This document shows positions 24,333-34,315 of a DNA stretch of 64,000 bases, in pieces. This DNA is from JARKQH01 sp964631605 (GTDB taxonomy: Bacteria; Verrucomicrobiota; Verrucomicrobiia; Limisphaerales; UBA8199). The stretch spans positions 1 to 64,000 of the forward strand of contig CAZVYG010000007.1 in the NCBI GenBank assembly GCA_964631605.1, read 5' to 3'. Position 1 is the stretch's first letter, and each line of letters opens with the position of its first letter. The position numbers and the translations under genes were made by a program. Under the pieces are notes generated by a model. It did no database searches and was not told the DNA's origin. It saw only the letters and a program-made list of their open reading frames with translations.

Positions 24333-24983
24333 TCAACCGTTTTCGAGCGCCTCCTGGACAAAATAGTTGGTGCGCCGCTCCTCCCCCAGCGTGGTGACCG
24401 GTCCGTGGCCGCCCAATAATTTGGTTTCCGCCGGCAACTGCATGACCCGACGAATGGACGCTTCCAGGTCCGCGTGACAGGAATCCGGCAGGTCCGTTCG
24501 CCCCACCGACCCGCCGATGATAAGGTCTCCGCCCACCAGCACCCCTTCGCCGGGAAGGTAATAGGCCACGTGACCCGAGGAATGGCCCGGCGTATGCAGC
24601 ACCTGAACCTTGAGGGCCCCGATGAACAGTTCCTGGTTGTCCGTGACGTGCTGGTCCGCCCGGCGCGGAGGAATGGAAAAGGGCAGGCCGAACATCCCCG
24701 TCTGCAAATCTGGATTCAGCAGTTTGGGCGCGTCCAGGGCATGGATCAGAACGCGCGCCGTGGGGCACTCTCTGGTGACCACGGCGTGGTCGGCGAAATG
24801 GTCGAAATGTCCGTGCGTCAGCCACAGCCCGATGAGGGTCCACCCCCGCCGCTTGACTTCAGCCAGCAAGGGCTCGGTCGTATGATCCGGCCCGTCAAAC
24901 AACACCGCTTCGTTGCGCGTTTCGTCAGCGATAAGGAAGCAGTTGGTCATCGCGACACCGCCAGTCTGACTCAAGATTATCAT
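24333..24983 (-). CDS. MBL-fold metallohydrolase (glyoxalase II-like)
   Basis: A 216-residue metallo-beta-lactamase-fold hydrolase. The HxHxDH zinc motif is THGHFDHFAD near residue 60. Further ligands are the His in HTPGHSSGHVAY, the Asp in VLVGGDLII and the His in LLGGHGPVTTLGEE. This pattern and the C-terminal NYFVQEAL-type ending are those of the GloB/YcbL-like group, which hydrolyse S-D-lactoylglutathione or other thioesters. Start: ATG 24983, giving the expected N-terminal strand; the frame extends 31 codons further without support. It is divergent from rdgB. Confidence 0.92.
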   Translation of the reverse strand: MIILSQTGGVAMTNCFLIADETRNEAVLFDGPDHTTEPLLAEVKRRGWTLIGLWLTHGHFDHFADHAVVTRECPTARVLIHALDAPKLLNPDLQTGMFGLPFSIPPRRADQHVTDNQELFIGALKVQVLHTPGHSSGHVAYYLPGEGVLVGGDLIIGGSVGRTDLPDSCHADLEASIRRVMQLPAETKLLGGHGPVTTLGEERRTNYFVQEALENG

Positions 24984-25225
24984 GAACTTCAGTTTACACG
25001 GCCTGCACCGGGGCAAAAAGTCGGAATCTGCGAAATTCGCCAACTTTACCCGGCGACCTGCAGCGGCACGGTCCACTCGCCTTGCCCCCCGACAAGTGCC
25101 CAGATTCAGTCAACCTCTGGTGGAGATTCCGCGGCGCCGACGACGGGGCCATGAACTTGCCTTGAACCAGCGGTCCGGACTGGCAAAGAGCGGGCCTCCC
25201 GGGCTACATTGGCGCCACGAAATTC

Positions 25226-25921
25226 ATGTCATCCTGTGTAAGATTGATCCTTGCCACTCGCAACCGGCACAAAGTCGTGGAAATCCAGACCATTCTTGGC
25301 GGGAGTTTCCTGTGCGCCAGCATGGCGGAATACCCCGGCGCTCCGCTGGCGCCGGAGGACGCCGGCTCCTTTGCCGGGAATGCGACACAGAAGGCGGTGT
25401 TGCTGGCAAAGTGGCTTTCAAGTCAAGTTGCGGCGGGCGCAAGTTCCAATGATCGGGTTTATGTGCTGGCGGACGATTCCGGGCTCGAGGTGGATGCGTT
25501 GCACGCGGCGCCGGGCGTTCACTCGGCCCGGTTCGCGGCCCTCGAGGGAAACGCTGGAAACAGCGGCGACGCGGACAACAATGCCAAGCTGCTGAGGTTG
25601 CTCAAGGAGGTTCCGTGGGAGAGGCGAACGGCGCGGTTCAGATGCGTGCTGGCGCTGACGCCCGTCAGGGAAGCCGGCGGGCACGCGGCCTCGCCGGTTT
25701 GCGGCCTGGACGAGTTTGAAATCGCGACCCGGTTGTTTGAGGGCCGCTGTGAGGGGCGGATTGGATTCGAGCCAAAGGGTGCCGGTGGCTTCGGCTATGA
25801 TCCGTTGTTTATTCCCGAGGGATATGACGCGACTTTCGCCGAATTGGGGGAGGAGATAAAGAACGGCCTCAGCCATCGCGCCCGGGCGCTGGCGGCTTTG
25901 AAAGCCGCCCTTCAGGCTTGA
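25226..25921 (+). CDS. rdgB: Non-canonical purine NTP pyrophosphatase (RdgB/HAM1 family)
   Basis: A 231-residue house-cleaning enzyme that hydrolyses dITP, dXTP and ITP to monophosphates. Motifs: LILATRNRHKVVEIQ (substrate phosphate-binding loop; the family usually has TxN), YVLADDSGLEVDALHAAPGVHSARFA with the catalytic Asp pair, and GAGGFGYDPLFIPEGYDATFAEL with the base-recognition loop. NGLSHRARAL ends the conserved core. About 30 residues longer than E. coli RdgB because of inserts around the AAGASSNDR and GHAASPVCG loops. It stands alone between the MBL gene and the cyclophilin gene. Confidence 0.95.
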   Translation: MSSCVRLILATRNRHKVVEIQTILGGSFLCASMAEYPGAPLAPEDAGSFAGNATQKAVLLAKWLSSQVAAGASSNDRVYVLADDSGLEVDALHAAPGVHSARFAALEGNAGNSGDADNNAKLLRLLKEVPWERRTARFRCVLALTPVREAGGHAASPVCGLDEFEIATRLFEGRCEGRIGFEPKGAGGFGYDPLFIPEGYDATFAELGEEIKNGLSHRARALAALKAALQA

Positions 25922-26012
25922 GTCGCGGTGCTTTTTCGGGCAGAATGAGAATCAGTGCACGCCGGGTTGCGCCCCTGAGGAAAGGGCGCTCTGACGGCAA
26001 TCAAGATACGTT

Positions 26013-27197
26013 ATGAGCCGAAGAATCGGGTGGGGAACAGCGGTTTTTCTCGGAGCAATTCTGGTCTGCGTTTTGCCAGGCCGAACCCTTGGGCAGACCA
26101 ACGGCATTTTCGCCGACTTCACCACCAGCCTGGGGAGTTTCACCTGCCAGTTGGATTACACCAACGCGCCGAAAGCGGTGGCGAACTTTATCGGGCTGGC
26201 GACAGGGCAGCGGGCCTGGCTGGACCTGCCAACGGGCCGGGTTCGCACCAACACGTTTTACAACGGTCTGACCTTCCACCGCGTGATTGCCAATTTCATG
26301 ATCCAGGGTGGATCTCCCAACGGCCAGGGCAACGACGGCCCCGGCTACGTCTTCCAGGACGAGTTTCATCCTTCCCTCACCTTCAGCGATTTTGGGGTCC
26401 TGGCCATGGCCAATAGCGGCACCAACTCAAACGGGTCCCAGTTTTTTATTACCGTCGCCAGCACCCCCTGGCTCAACAACGTGCACACCATTTTTGGACG
26501 CGTCACCTCCGGGTCGAACGTGGTTTATGCCATCAGCCGCGTGGCGACGGGCGCCAACGACAAGCCCTTGACGAACGTGGTGATTCAGCAGGTGGCGATT
26601 CGGCGGGTCGGCTCGGCCGCGCAGGCGTTTAATGTCCATGGCCAGGGCTTGCCGACTGTGACCAACCTGGCGCTCCGAATCAACCCGGCAGGGAGTGACA
26701 TCCTCCTCAGCTTCACCAACCGCCTCCATGCCGACAACCGCCTGTATGTTTCAACCAACCTGAGCGGTTGGAGTGGGTTGGAATTAGGGCTCGAGCTGGG
26801 CCCGACCTTCACCAACAGCCTGCGCCGGCCGCGGACCGGCTGTGAATTCTTTCGGATGGCCCAGATTCAATATCCCGCTTCGACGCTGGCCCCGCGCGCC
26901 GTGACGAACCGGGTCTTGACCCTGAATTTCGGAGGGGGTTCGGGCACAATCGTCATTACCTTCGACGCGACGGGAGGCGGCACTTACACTTATACGGCCG
27001 GGTCACCGGGTGTCATCACCGCCTACGACTGGCATCAGGAGCCCTACGCCGGACGCCTGTGGCCCATCTACTATTCCGCCTTGGTACCCATGACGCTGCG
27101 ACTTGGGTTCGCTTCCACAACCGGCGGGACCTTCAGCGGAACCGCTTATGGAACCAGCGCCTTCCCTGTTTCCGGCAGCTTCACTCTCGGACCATAG
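26013..27197 (+). CDS. Secreted cyclophilin-type peptidyl-prolyl isomerase with C-terminal extension
   Basis: A 394-residue secreted PPIase. The signal peptide ends near RTLGQT. The cyclophilin domain spans about residues 30-200: DFTTSLGSFTCQLDYTNAPKAVANFIGLA, YNGLTFHRVIANFMIQGGSP (with the catalytic Arg), GPGYVFQDEF, LAMANSGTNSNGSQFFIT and LNNVHTIFGRV. About 190 residues of unknown beta-rich sequence follow, containing a YVSTNLSGWSGL segment of the type found at the end of secreted proteins in this phylum. It probably assists folding of periplasmic or outer-surface proteins. A hairpin follows the stop, but its U-tract faces the opposite strand. Confidence 0.92.
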   Translation: MSRRIGWGTAVFLGAILVCVLPGRTLGQTNGIFADFTTSLGSFTCQLDYTNAPKAVANFIGLATGQRAWLDLPTGRVRTNTFYNGLTFHRVIANFMIQGGSPNGQGNDGPGYVFQDEFHPSLTFSDFGVLAMANSGTNSNGSQFFITVASTPWLNNVHTIFGRVTSGSNVVYAISRVATGANDKPLTNVVIQQVAIRRVGSAAQAFNVHGQGLPTVTNLALRINPAGSDILLSFTNRLHADNRLYVSTNLSGWSGLELGLELGPTFTNSLRRPRTGCEFFRMAQIQYPASTLAPRAVTNRVLTLNFGGGSGTIVITFDATGGGTYTYTAGSPGVITAYDWHQEPYAGRLWPIYYSALVPMTLRLGFASTTGGTFSGTAYGTSAFPVSGSFTLGP

Positions 27198-27200
27198 CCC

Positions 27201-27240
27201 AAAAAGAAAGCCTGCCCCCGTTGGGGAACGGGCGGCAGGC
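27201..27240 (-). terminator. Rho-independent terminator of asd
   Basis: Read on the minus strand: GCCTGCC, inner stem CCCGTT/AACGGG with a CCCC loop, then GGCAGGC, followed directly by CTTTCTTTTT. It lies 48 bases after the asd stop. On the plus strand the stem follows the cyclophilin gene but lacks a U-tract. Confidence 0.85.
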
Positions 27241-27287
27241 CGTGACGTTCGGGGCGGGCGACCGCCTCGCAGTGATCGGCGCCCGGG

Positions 27288-28292
27288 CTATTTCAGCAGT
27301 TCCTCCGCGATCTGGACGGCGTTAAGCGCGGCGCCTTTGAGGAGCTGATCCCCGCTGATCCAGAAGCACAGGCCGTTGTCCATCGCGCAATCCTTGCGCA
27401 ATCGGCCGACCGCGCAATCGTATTGCTCAGCCTGGTAAAGGGGCAGGGGATACTGATTCCTCGCGGGTTCGTCCACGACCTGAAGACCGGGAGCTTTGCG
27501 CAGCACTTCGCGCGCGGCTTCAACCGTCACCGGTTTCTCAAACTCGGCGCTGACCGCCACGGAATGGGCGCGGTAAACCGGCACCCGCACGCAGGTCACA
27601 CTGGCCCGGAACGTGGGATGGTGCATGATTTTGCGTCCCTCGTTCTCCATCTTCATCTCCTCCTTGGTGTAGCCGGAGGGCAGAAAGGAATCCACGTGCG
27701 GCAACACGTTGAAAGCGATTTGATGGGGATAAACCTCCCGGGTAACCGGCTGGCCCTTGACAATTTGGCCCACCTGCCGTTCCAGTTCGAGAATCGCCTT
27801 GGCGCCCGTGCCGGAAACCGCCTGGTAACTGGAGGCAAAGATGCGTTTGCAAAAGAACGCCTGGTGCAACGGGTAAAGCGCCATCAAGGTGATCGCGGTG
27901 GTGCAGTTGGGGTTGGCAATGATTCCCTTGTGCCATTTCACATCCGCAGCGTTGATTTCGGGCACGACCAGCGGAACCTTGTCGTCCATCCGGAACGCGC
28001 TCGAGTTGTCCACCACCACACATCCCGCTTGAACCGCCGCCGGGGCGTATTCCTTGGAAATGCTGCCGCCCGCGCTGAACAGCGCGATGTCAATGCCGCC
28101 GAAGGACGTTTTAGTCAGCTCCTGCACCGTGATGTCCTCGCCCCGAAACTTGAGTTTCTTGCCCACCGAACGAGCGGAGGCGAGCAGCGTCAACTTCCCG
28201 ACCGGGAAATTGCGCTTTTCCAAGGTCTTGATCATCTCGATGCCGACGGCGCCCGTCGCACCGACCACGGCCACATGCGGTCTGCTATTCAT
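27288..28292 (-). CDS. asd: Aspartate-semialdehyde dehydrogenase
   Basis: A 334-residue enzyme that reduces beta-aspartyl phosphate to aspartate semialdehyde, for lysine/diaminopimelate, methionine and threonine synthesis. The NADP loop is VAVVGATGAVGIEMIKTLEKR. The active-site Cys is in IIANPNCTTAITLMAL, and YQAVSGTGAKAILELERQ is a family signature. The Arg/His region is FRASVTCVRVPVYRAHS. The length and motifs fit the Gram-positive/Chlamydia-type bacterial Asd. A strong promoter ends only 11 bases before the ATG, so the mRNA probably has a leader of about 3-6 bases. A clear intrinsic terminator follows. Confidence 0.97.
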   Translation of the reverse strand: MNSRPHVAVVGATGAVGIEMIKTLEKRNFPVGKLTLLASARSVGKKLKFRGEDITVQELTKTSFGGIDIALFSAGGSISKEYAPAAVQAGCVVVDNSSAFRMDDKVPLVVPEINAADVKWHKGIIANPNCTTAITLMALYPLHQAFFCKRIFASSYQAVSGTGAKAILELERQVGQIVKGQPVTREVYPHQIAFNVLPHVDSFLPSGYTKEEMKMENEGRKIMHHPTFRASVTCVRVPVYRAHSVAVSAEFEKPVTVEAAREVLRKAPGLQVVDEPARNQYPLPLYQAEQYDCAVGRLRKDCAMDNGLCFWISGDQLLKGAALNAVQIAEELLK

Positions 28293-28303
28293 AAGAGCCG
28301 CAA

Positions 28304-28333
28304 AATATAGGTGCGCGGGGCGGTCGGTGTCAA
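28304..28333 (-). promoter_or_regulatory. Strong sigma-70 promoter of asd
   Basis: On the minus strand TTGACA (28328-28333, perfect), an 18-base spacer and TATATT (28304-28309, five of six). Eleven bases separate the -10 from the ATG at 28292. This is the clearest promoter in the window. Confidence 0.8.
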
Positions 28334-28471
28334 TCCAACTGATGCGAAAACGAAGCCCTCATTACGCTTGACGCTCCGGCGCCCCCGGGCTGCCTCCGCG
28401 CGACTCGAAAGGCCCGGTCCGAGGCGCGAGAACGGGCAGGTTCCTGGGCCGGGACCCCGGAGGGACAGGGA

Positions 28472-29707
28472 TTAGCGTTTGCGGCGGGCGGGGCCGAAGT
28501 AGTAGCCGCCCCGAATGCGGGCGCCGGTGATGCGGCGGACTTCACCGCCCGGCTGGCCCGGTTTGCTCTGTTCGAAGAGGGCGGTGTAGCGATAGTCGAA
28601 GTCGTCGAGTTTGACGCGTGGAATTTTCTGGCTGATGAACCGCTCGATGGCCTGCACGTGGCGGGCGTCCTCGGCGACCATCAGGGTGAACGCGTCGCCG
28701 CGGGCCTCCATGCGCCCCGTGCGGCCGATGCGGTGGATGTAATCCTCGGGGTGTTGCGGCACGTCGTAATTGATCACATGACTCACATCGGCAATGTCGA
28801 GCCCGCGGGCGGCGATGTCGGTGGCCACCAGCACTTCATAGCGGCCGTCGCGAAAACCGCGCAACGCCTGCTCGCGCTCGCGTTGCGTGCGGTTGGAGTG
28901 AAGCACCGCCACGGCGTGATTATGCCGCTTGAGCAGGTGGGCGACGCGATCCGCCCCGTATTTGGTCCGGCAAAAAACGATGACCGAGTCGTAATTCACG
29001 CGCTTGAGCAATTCCAGAAGCAGGTCGGCTTTCTGCGCGTCCGAAACCGGGTAGATGACGTGCTTGACCGTTTCGGCCGGCGTGCGGCGGGCCCCAATCT
29101 CAATGGTCTGCGGGTCTTTCATCGCCCAGCGGATGAGGGAATCAATCTCCGGCGGGATGGTGGCCGAAAACAGCGAGGTGTGGCGCTCGCGCGGGCATTT
29201 CTGCACGATGCGGCGCACATCGGGCAGGAACCCCATGTCCAGCATGCGATCGGCCTCGTCGAGCACGAGGTATTGAATGTGGTCCAGCCGGCAGACGTTC
29301 TGTTGCATCAGGTCCAGCAGGCGGCCGGGGGTCGCGACCAGAACATCCACACCCTGGGCCAGCGCTTCGCGCTGGCGCCCGTACCCCACGCCCCCAAACA
29401 CCACCGCAACACGCAGGTTGGTGAACCGGGCGAAATCCCGCAACGCCGTTTCGACCTGCGCGGCCAGCTCGCGAGTCGGCTCCAGCACCAACAGCCGGGG
29501 CTGCGGCTGGTGGGACCCAAGCTTGGAAAGGATCGGCAGGCCAAAAGCCGCGGTTTTGCCGGTGCCGGTCTGCGCGCTGCCGATGACATCCCGCCCTTCA
29601 AGGATCAAGGGGATTGCCCGGATTTGAATCGGCGTGGGTTCAACGTAACCCATGGCGCGCACACCATCCAAAACCGCGTGAGAAAGGCCAAACTTGGTAA
29701 AAGGCAT
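28472..29707 (-). CDS. DEAD-box ATP-dependent RNA helicase (RhlE-like)
   Basis: A 411-residue helicase with the complete DEAD-box set. Q motif (FSL-type here FGLSHAVLDGVRAMGYVEPTPIQ), Walker A AQTGTGKT, PTRELA, GG, TPGRLLD, DEADRMLDMGF, SAT, VIFCRTK-like VIVFCRTKYGADRV, ATDIAARGLDI and HRIGRTGR. The short basic C-terminus (RITGARIRGGYYFGPARRKR) is typical of RhlE-type proteins. It likely acts in ribosome assembly or RNA turnover. The ATG is preceded by TGGTAGGAT and six bases, the same arrangement as at 7619, which suggests a leaderless transcript. Confidence 0.95.
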   Translation of the reverse strand: MPFTKFGLSHAVLDGVRAMGYVEPTPIQIRAIPLILEGRDVIGSAQTGTGKTAAFGLPILSKLGSHQPQPRLLVLEPTRELAAQVETALRDFARFTNLRVAVVFGGVGYGRQREALAQGVDVLVATPGRLLDLMQQNVCRLDHIQYLVLDEADRMLDMGFLPDVRRIVQKCPRERHTSLFSATIPPEIDSLIRWAMKDPQTIEIGARRTPAETVKHVIYPVSDAQKADLLLELLKRVNYDSVIVFCRTKYGADRVAHLLKRHNHAVAVLHSNRTQREREQALRGFRDGRYEVLVATDIAARGLDIADVSHVINYDVPQHPEDYIHRIGRTGRMEARGDAFTLMVAEDARHVQAIERFISQKIPRVKLDDFDYRYTALFEQSKPGQPGGEVRRITGARIRGGYYFGPARRKR

Positions 29708-29828
29708 GACGGAATCCTACCAGCCTCTGCCAAAAAGGGAAGCGTTTCCATGAGTCACAATTCTCGTGATCGTTGGAACGCCGGGCGGGGCGTGGGTCGG
29801 CGCCCTGACGTCCCCCTGGGCGGGCTGC

Positions 29829-31331
29829 TCAGCGCAGGAGCATGAACGAAGAGAGCGGCAGCGCGATCACGCGCGGATCCACCACCTCCGGGGCCTCACT
29901 CTGCGTGATCAGAAGCCCAAAAGGCGCGTTGTTCGCCGCCTTCTCGATAAAGGACCTCAGCCCCTCGGTATCTCGCAGGGGGTCAATCCTCGCCTGGTAC
30001 TTCACTTCAACGGGAATGCGTTTGACGCCAATCGTCATGACAAAGTCAACCTCAGGTTCCCCGTGCCTTTCGGGAAAATGCGCGAGGTCGAGCCCCGTGA
30101 TCGTGGACAGCACAGCGCCTGTTACACTTTCCGCCAGATGCCCGGCGACCCCCGTCAATTCAGGCTGCTCGCGCAGCCGCTTTGGATCCAGCGGAATTTG
30201 CTCCTGCAGCCAGCTTGCCCGCAGACCATGATCCACCAGGCACAACTTCGGACTGCCCCGCTTACGCTTGAGCCGGATCTCCAGCGGATGAATCAGCCGC
30301 AGCAGCAAGGCGTCACCGAGAAAACGAAGATAGGCATTGATTCGCAGGGTGCCCACATTGGCTCGCAGAACGCGCTGGGCTTCCCGGGCCAGAGTCTGGA
30401 TCGTGGGTGCCTGACCGGCATAGCGACAGCAAAGGCGAAACAACTCCTCCAGAAGCGAGGCGTCGCGCTTTCTGCCTTTTTCACCCAGGCGCAGGTCATG
30501 TTGAATGACCCGCTTGATCACCGTTTCGTTCAACTGATCCGCCACTTGCTCCCAAGGAACCTCCGCGCGCAGGTGAGCTAGAGGGTAGCCGCCCCGTTCG
30601 GAAAAAGCCTCAAACGCGGCATCCCGGGGCGCCCGCCGGGATTGCCCCTGCGCCCGCAACTCCGCCCAAAAGGCTGGGTGCGTGAGCGCCTCCAGCCCGT
30701 TGTCCTGCAAATACGACTCCCCCAGTTCAATTCCTCGAAGCGCCGCGATTTCCGTCAGGGACAAGGTTCCCGCCTCCAACGAGGTGATGCGCCCCGCCAG
30801 ACTGTCGCGTCCCACCTCAATCCGGAGCGCCGAGCTACCCGTCACCACCACTTGCACGGAGGCAGCATCCACTAATGACTTCAACTGGGGCGCCCAGTGG
30901 TCCAGGTTTTGCACTTCGTCGAGCAGCAGCAGGGCCGGCGCTGCCGCCCTCGCGGCTTCGTTGAACGTGCAGCCGAGTACCGTGCGCTCGAACCAATCCG
31001 CTATCCGCAGAATCGGCGACTCAAACCCCCCGAGCTCGCGCAAGTCATCAAACTGAACCCTCAGAATCCGGCGGCCCTCCATGCCCGCCCCGAGCAGGTC
31101 CTCCACAAAATGGAGCTGGGCGGTCGTCTTGCCGATTTGCCGCGGGCCCCGGACCACCACCACAGGCGCAAGTTTCCGTTCCAGTCGGCGACGAATTTGC
31201 CCCACAAGGTGCCGCCGATGCGGCGGCAGCACGGGCAATGCCCGCCCTTCCCACCACGGGTTTTGCCGTCGCAGGTCTTCCACCAGCTCGGGCGGCAGGG
31301 CCATCTGCGAGAATAGAAACTCTGTCTTCAT
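29829..31331 (-). CDS. AAA-type ATPase with DUF4143 domain
   Basis: A 500-residue protein. The N-terminal ATPase (AAA_14-like) has Walker A VVRGPRQIGKTTAQ near residue 63 and Walker B ALLLLDEVQNLDHW near residue 130. The sensor region is VVVTGSSALRIEVG, followed by LAGRITSLEAGTLSLTEI. The C-terminal DUF4143 domain (nuclease-like fold) includes RINAYLRFLGDALLLRLIHP, LCLVDHGLRASWL, GHLAESVTGAVLS, EVDFVMTIGVKRIPVEVKYQ and the end ALPLSSFMLL. These proteins are widespread, often repeated, and of unknown role; toxin-antitoxin-like or regulatory functions have been suggested. Start: ATG 31331; nine upstream codons are possible. No partner gene is apparent. Confidence 0.88.
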   Translation of the reverse strand: MKTEFLFSQMALPPELVEDLRRQNPWWEGRALPVLPPHRRHLVGQIRRRLERKLAPVVVVRGPRQIGKTTAQLHFVEDLLGAGMEGRRILRVQFDDLRELGGFESPILRIADWFERTVLGCTFNEAARAAAPALLLLDEVQNLDHWAPQLKSLVDAASVQVVVTGSSALRIEVGRDSLAGRITSLEAGTLSLTEIAALRGIELGESYLQDNGLEALTHPAFWAELRAQGQSRRAPRDAAFEAFSERGGYPLAHLRAEVPWEQVADQLNETVIKRVIQHDLRLGEKGRKRDASLLEELFRLCCRYAGQAPTIQTLAREAQRVLRANVGTLRINAYLRFLGDALLLRLIHPLEIRLKRKRGSPKLCLVDHGLRASWLQEQIPLDPKRLREQPELTGVAGHLAESVTGAVLSTITGLDLAHFPERHGEPEVDFVMTIGVKRIPVEVKYQARIDPLRDTEGLRSFIEKAANNAPFGLLITQSEAPEVVDPRVIALPLSSFMLLR

Positions 31332-31485
31332 CGTTGGAAACTGTAGTCTCGTCCCCAAAAAGCCAAGGTTCTGGCCTCAAGTGTCCGCGTTCATGCCCCC
31401 AACGATGGGCTTTGAAACGGAAACAGCCACGAACTCAAACCCAAGTTGACGTCTCTGGGCTGAAACACCAGCCCAAATTTTCCTT

Positions 31486-31514
31486 TTGCGCCCGGACGGC
31501 CCAAACGCTAATTT
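31486..31514 (+). promoter_or_regulatory. Candidate promoter of tRNA-Gln
   Basis: TTGCGC (31486-31491), a 17-base spacer and TAATTT (31509-31514), 11 bases before the tRNA 5' end. Both boxes are moderate matches. Confidence 0.4.
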
Positions 31515-31525
31515 GTCTCCAGCCT

Positions 31526-31599
31526 TGTCCGGTGGTGTAATGGTAGCACAAGAGTCTTTGGAGCTCTTTGTCATGGTTCGAATCCATGCCGGACAGCCA
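31526..31599 (+). tRNA. tRNA-Gln (anticodon UUG)
   Basis: A 74-base tRNA with encoded CCA. The acceptor stem TGTCCGG pairs with CCGGACA, followed by discriminator G and CCA. The D arm is GTG/CAC around TAATGGTAG. The anticodon stem AGAGT/GCTCT (last pair U-G) holds the loop CTTTGGA with anticodon TTG. The T arm is CATGG/CCATG around TTCGAAT. It reads CAA (and by wobble CAG) codons. It precedes the quinone reductase gene by 86 bases; no integrase or duplicated 3' end was seen nearby. Confidence 0.95.
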
Positions 31600-31685
31600 A
31601 CCCTTCAAAGCCGCGGAGGAGCAGGCTGCCGGGGCGGCGGAGGAATTGAACAAATCAAAAACATGCACAGAAAACAACGGGTACA

Positions 31686-32678
31686 ATGAAAGCCGCTTTT
31701 ATCACGCAAACCGGACCACCCGATGTAATCCAATACGGGGATTTGCCGGATCCCAAACCCGGGCCGCACCAGTGCCTGATCAAAGTGGCCGCCGTGGATG
31801 TCAACCCGGTGGACACCTATATCCGGGCGGGAATGGTGCCAGCGAAGCTACCGTTTCCGTTCATTGTCGGTTGCGATTTGGCAGGCACAGTTCTCGAGGT
31901 CGGGTCGGCCGTCAAAGGATTTCAGCCGGGGCAGCGGGTGTGGGCGACCAACCAAAGTTTCGGGGGGCGTCAGGGCACATTTTCCGAGCTGGCAGTGGTG
32001 GACGAGCAGTGGCTTTATCCGACACCGGAAGGGGTGGGGGACCAGGCCATCGTCGCGTTATCGTTGGTGGCGGTCACGGCGCACCTGGGCCTGGTACGCG
32101 ACGCGAAGTTAAAGGCCGGAGAAGTCCTGTTCGTCAACGGCGGGTCTGGAGGCGTGGGGTCGAGTGTGGTGCAGATGGCGAAGATTCTGGGCGCGCGGGT
32201 GATTGCCACCGCCGGCAGCGAGGCCAAGGCGGTCATTTGCCGGGAATTGGGGGCGGACCGGGTGATCAACTACCGGACTCAAAACGTCGAGGAAGCCGTC
32301 AAAGCTTTCGCGCCCGAGGGAGTCAATGTCTGGTGGGAGACCTTGCGCGAGCCGAATTTCGAACGCACGGTTCCGCTGCTTTCCATGCGCGGGCGGATGG
32401 TGGTCATGGCGGGGCGCGATGCCCGGCCGGCGTTCCCGGTGGGCCCGTTTTACGTGAAAGGCTGCTCCCTGCACGGCTTTGCCATGTTCAATGCCACCGC
32501 GGACGAGTTGCGGGCCGCAGCCATGGACATCAACCGGTGGGCGGCTGGCGGAACCCTTAGACCGCGAATAGACCGGGTCCTGCCCCTGTCCGAAACCGCG
32601 CTGGCACACCGGTTGCAGGAGGAGAACACGATTCACAAATCCGGCGCGCTCAGCGGGAAGATTGTGCTGACCCCTTGA
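31686..32678 (+). CDS. Quinone oxidoreductase / zinc-independent MDR family protein
   Basis: A 330-residue medium-chain dehydrogenase/reductase of the NADPH:quinone reductase (Qor) type. MKAAFITQTGPPDVIQYGDLPDPKPGPHQCLIKV opens the GroES-like domain; VNPVDTYIRAG and PFIVGCDLAGTVLEVG follow. The Rossmann motif is LFVNGGSGGVGSSVVQMAKILGARVIATAGSE. The Cys/His zinc ligands of alcohol dehydrogenases are absent, as expected for Qor. It probably reduces quinones or enones with NADPH. It is downstream of tRNA-Gln and convergent with the GH57 gene. Confidence 0.92.
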   Translation: MKAAFITQTGPPDVIQYGDLPDPKPGPHQCLIKVAAVDVNPVDTYIRAGMVPAKLPFPFIVGCDLAGTVLEVGSAVKGFQPGQRVWATNQSFGGRQGTFSELAVVDEQWLYPTPEGVGDQAIVALSLVAVTAHLGLVRDAKLKAGEVLFVNGGSGGVGSSVVQMAKILGARVIATAGSEAKAVICRELGADRVINYRTQNVEEAVKAFAPEGVNVWWETLREPNFERTVPLLSMRGRMVVMAGRDARPAFPVGPFYVKGCSLHGFAMFNATADELRAAAMDINRWAAGGTLRPRIDRVLPLSETALAHRLQEENTIHKSGALSGKIVLTP

Positions 32679-32740
32679 GACGCCGAGGGCGGCAGTCGTC
32701 CAGCGGAAGGCCCGGCATCCGTGGCCGGCATTCGCAGGTC

Positions 32741-34314
<1,574 letters not shown>

Positions 34315-34315
<1 letters not shown>

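Noticed and set aside
23266..24843. A 525-codon minus-strand frame opposite the Tat-exported isomerase-like gene
   Set aside because: It overlaps both that gene and the MBL gene out of frame and has no recognisable domain.
31526..31685. Integration site (att) at the tRNA-Gln 3' end
   Set aside because: No integrase, no duplicated tRNA 3' end and no change in gene character was seen around it.
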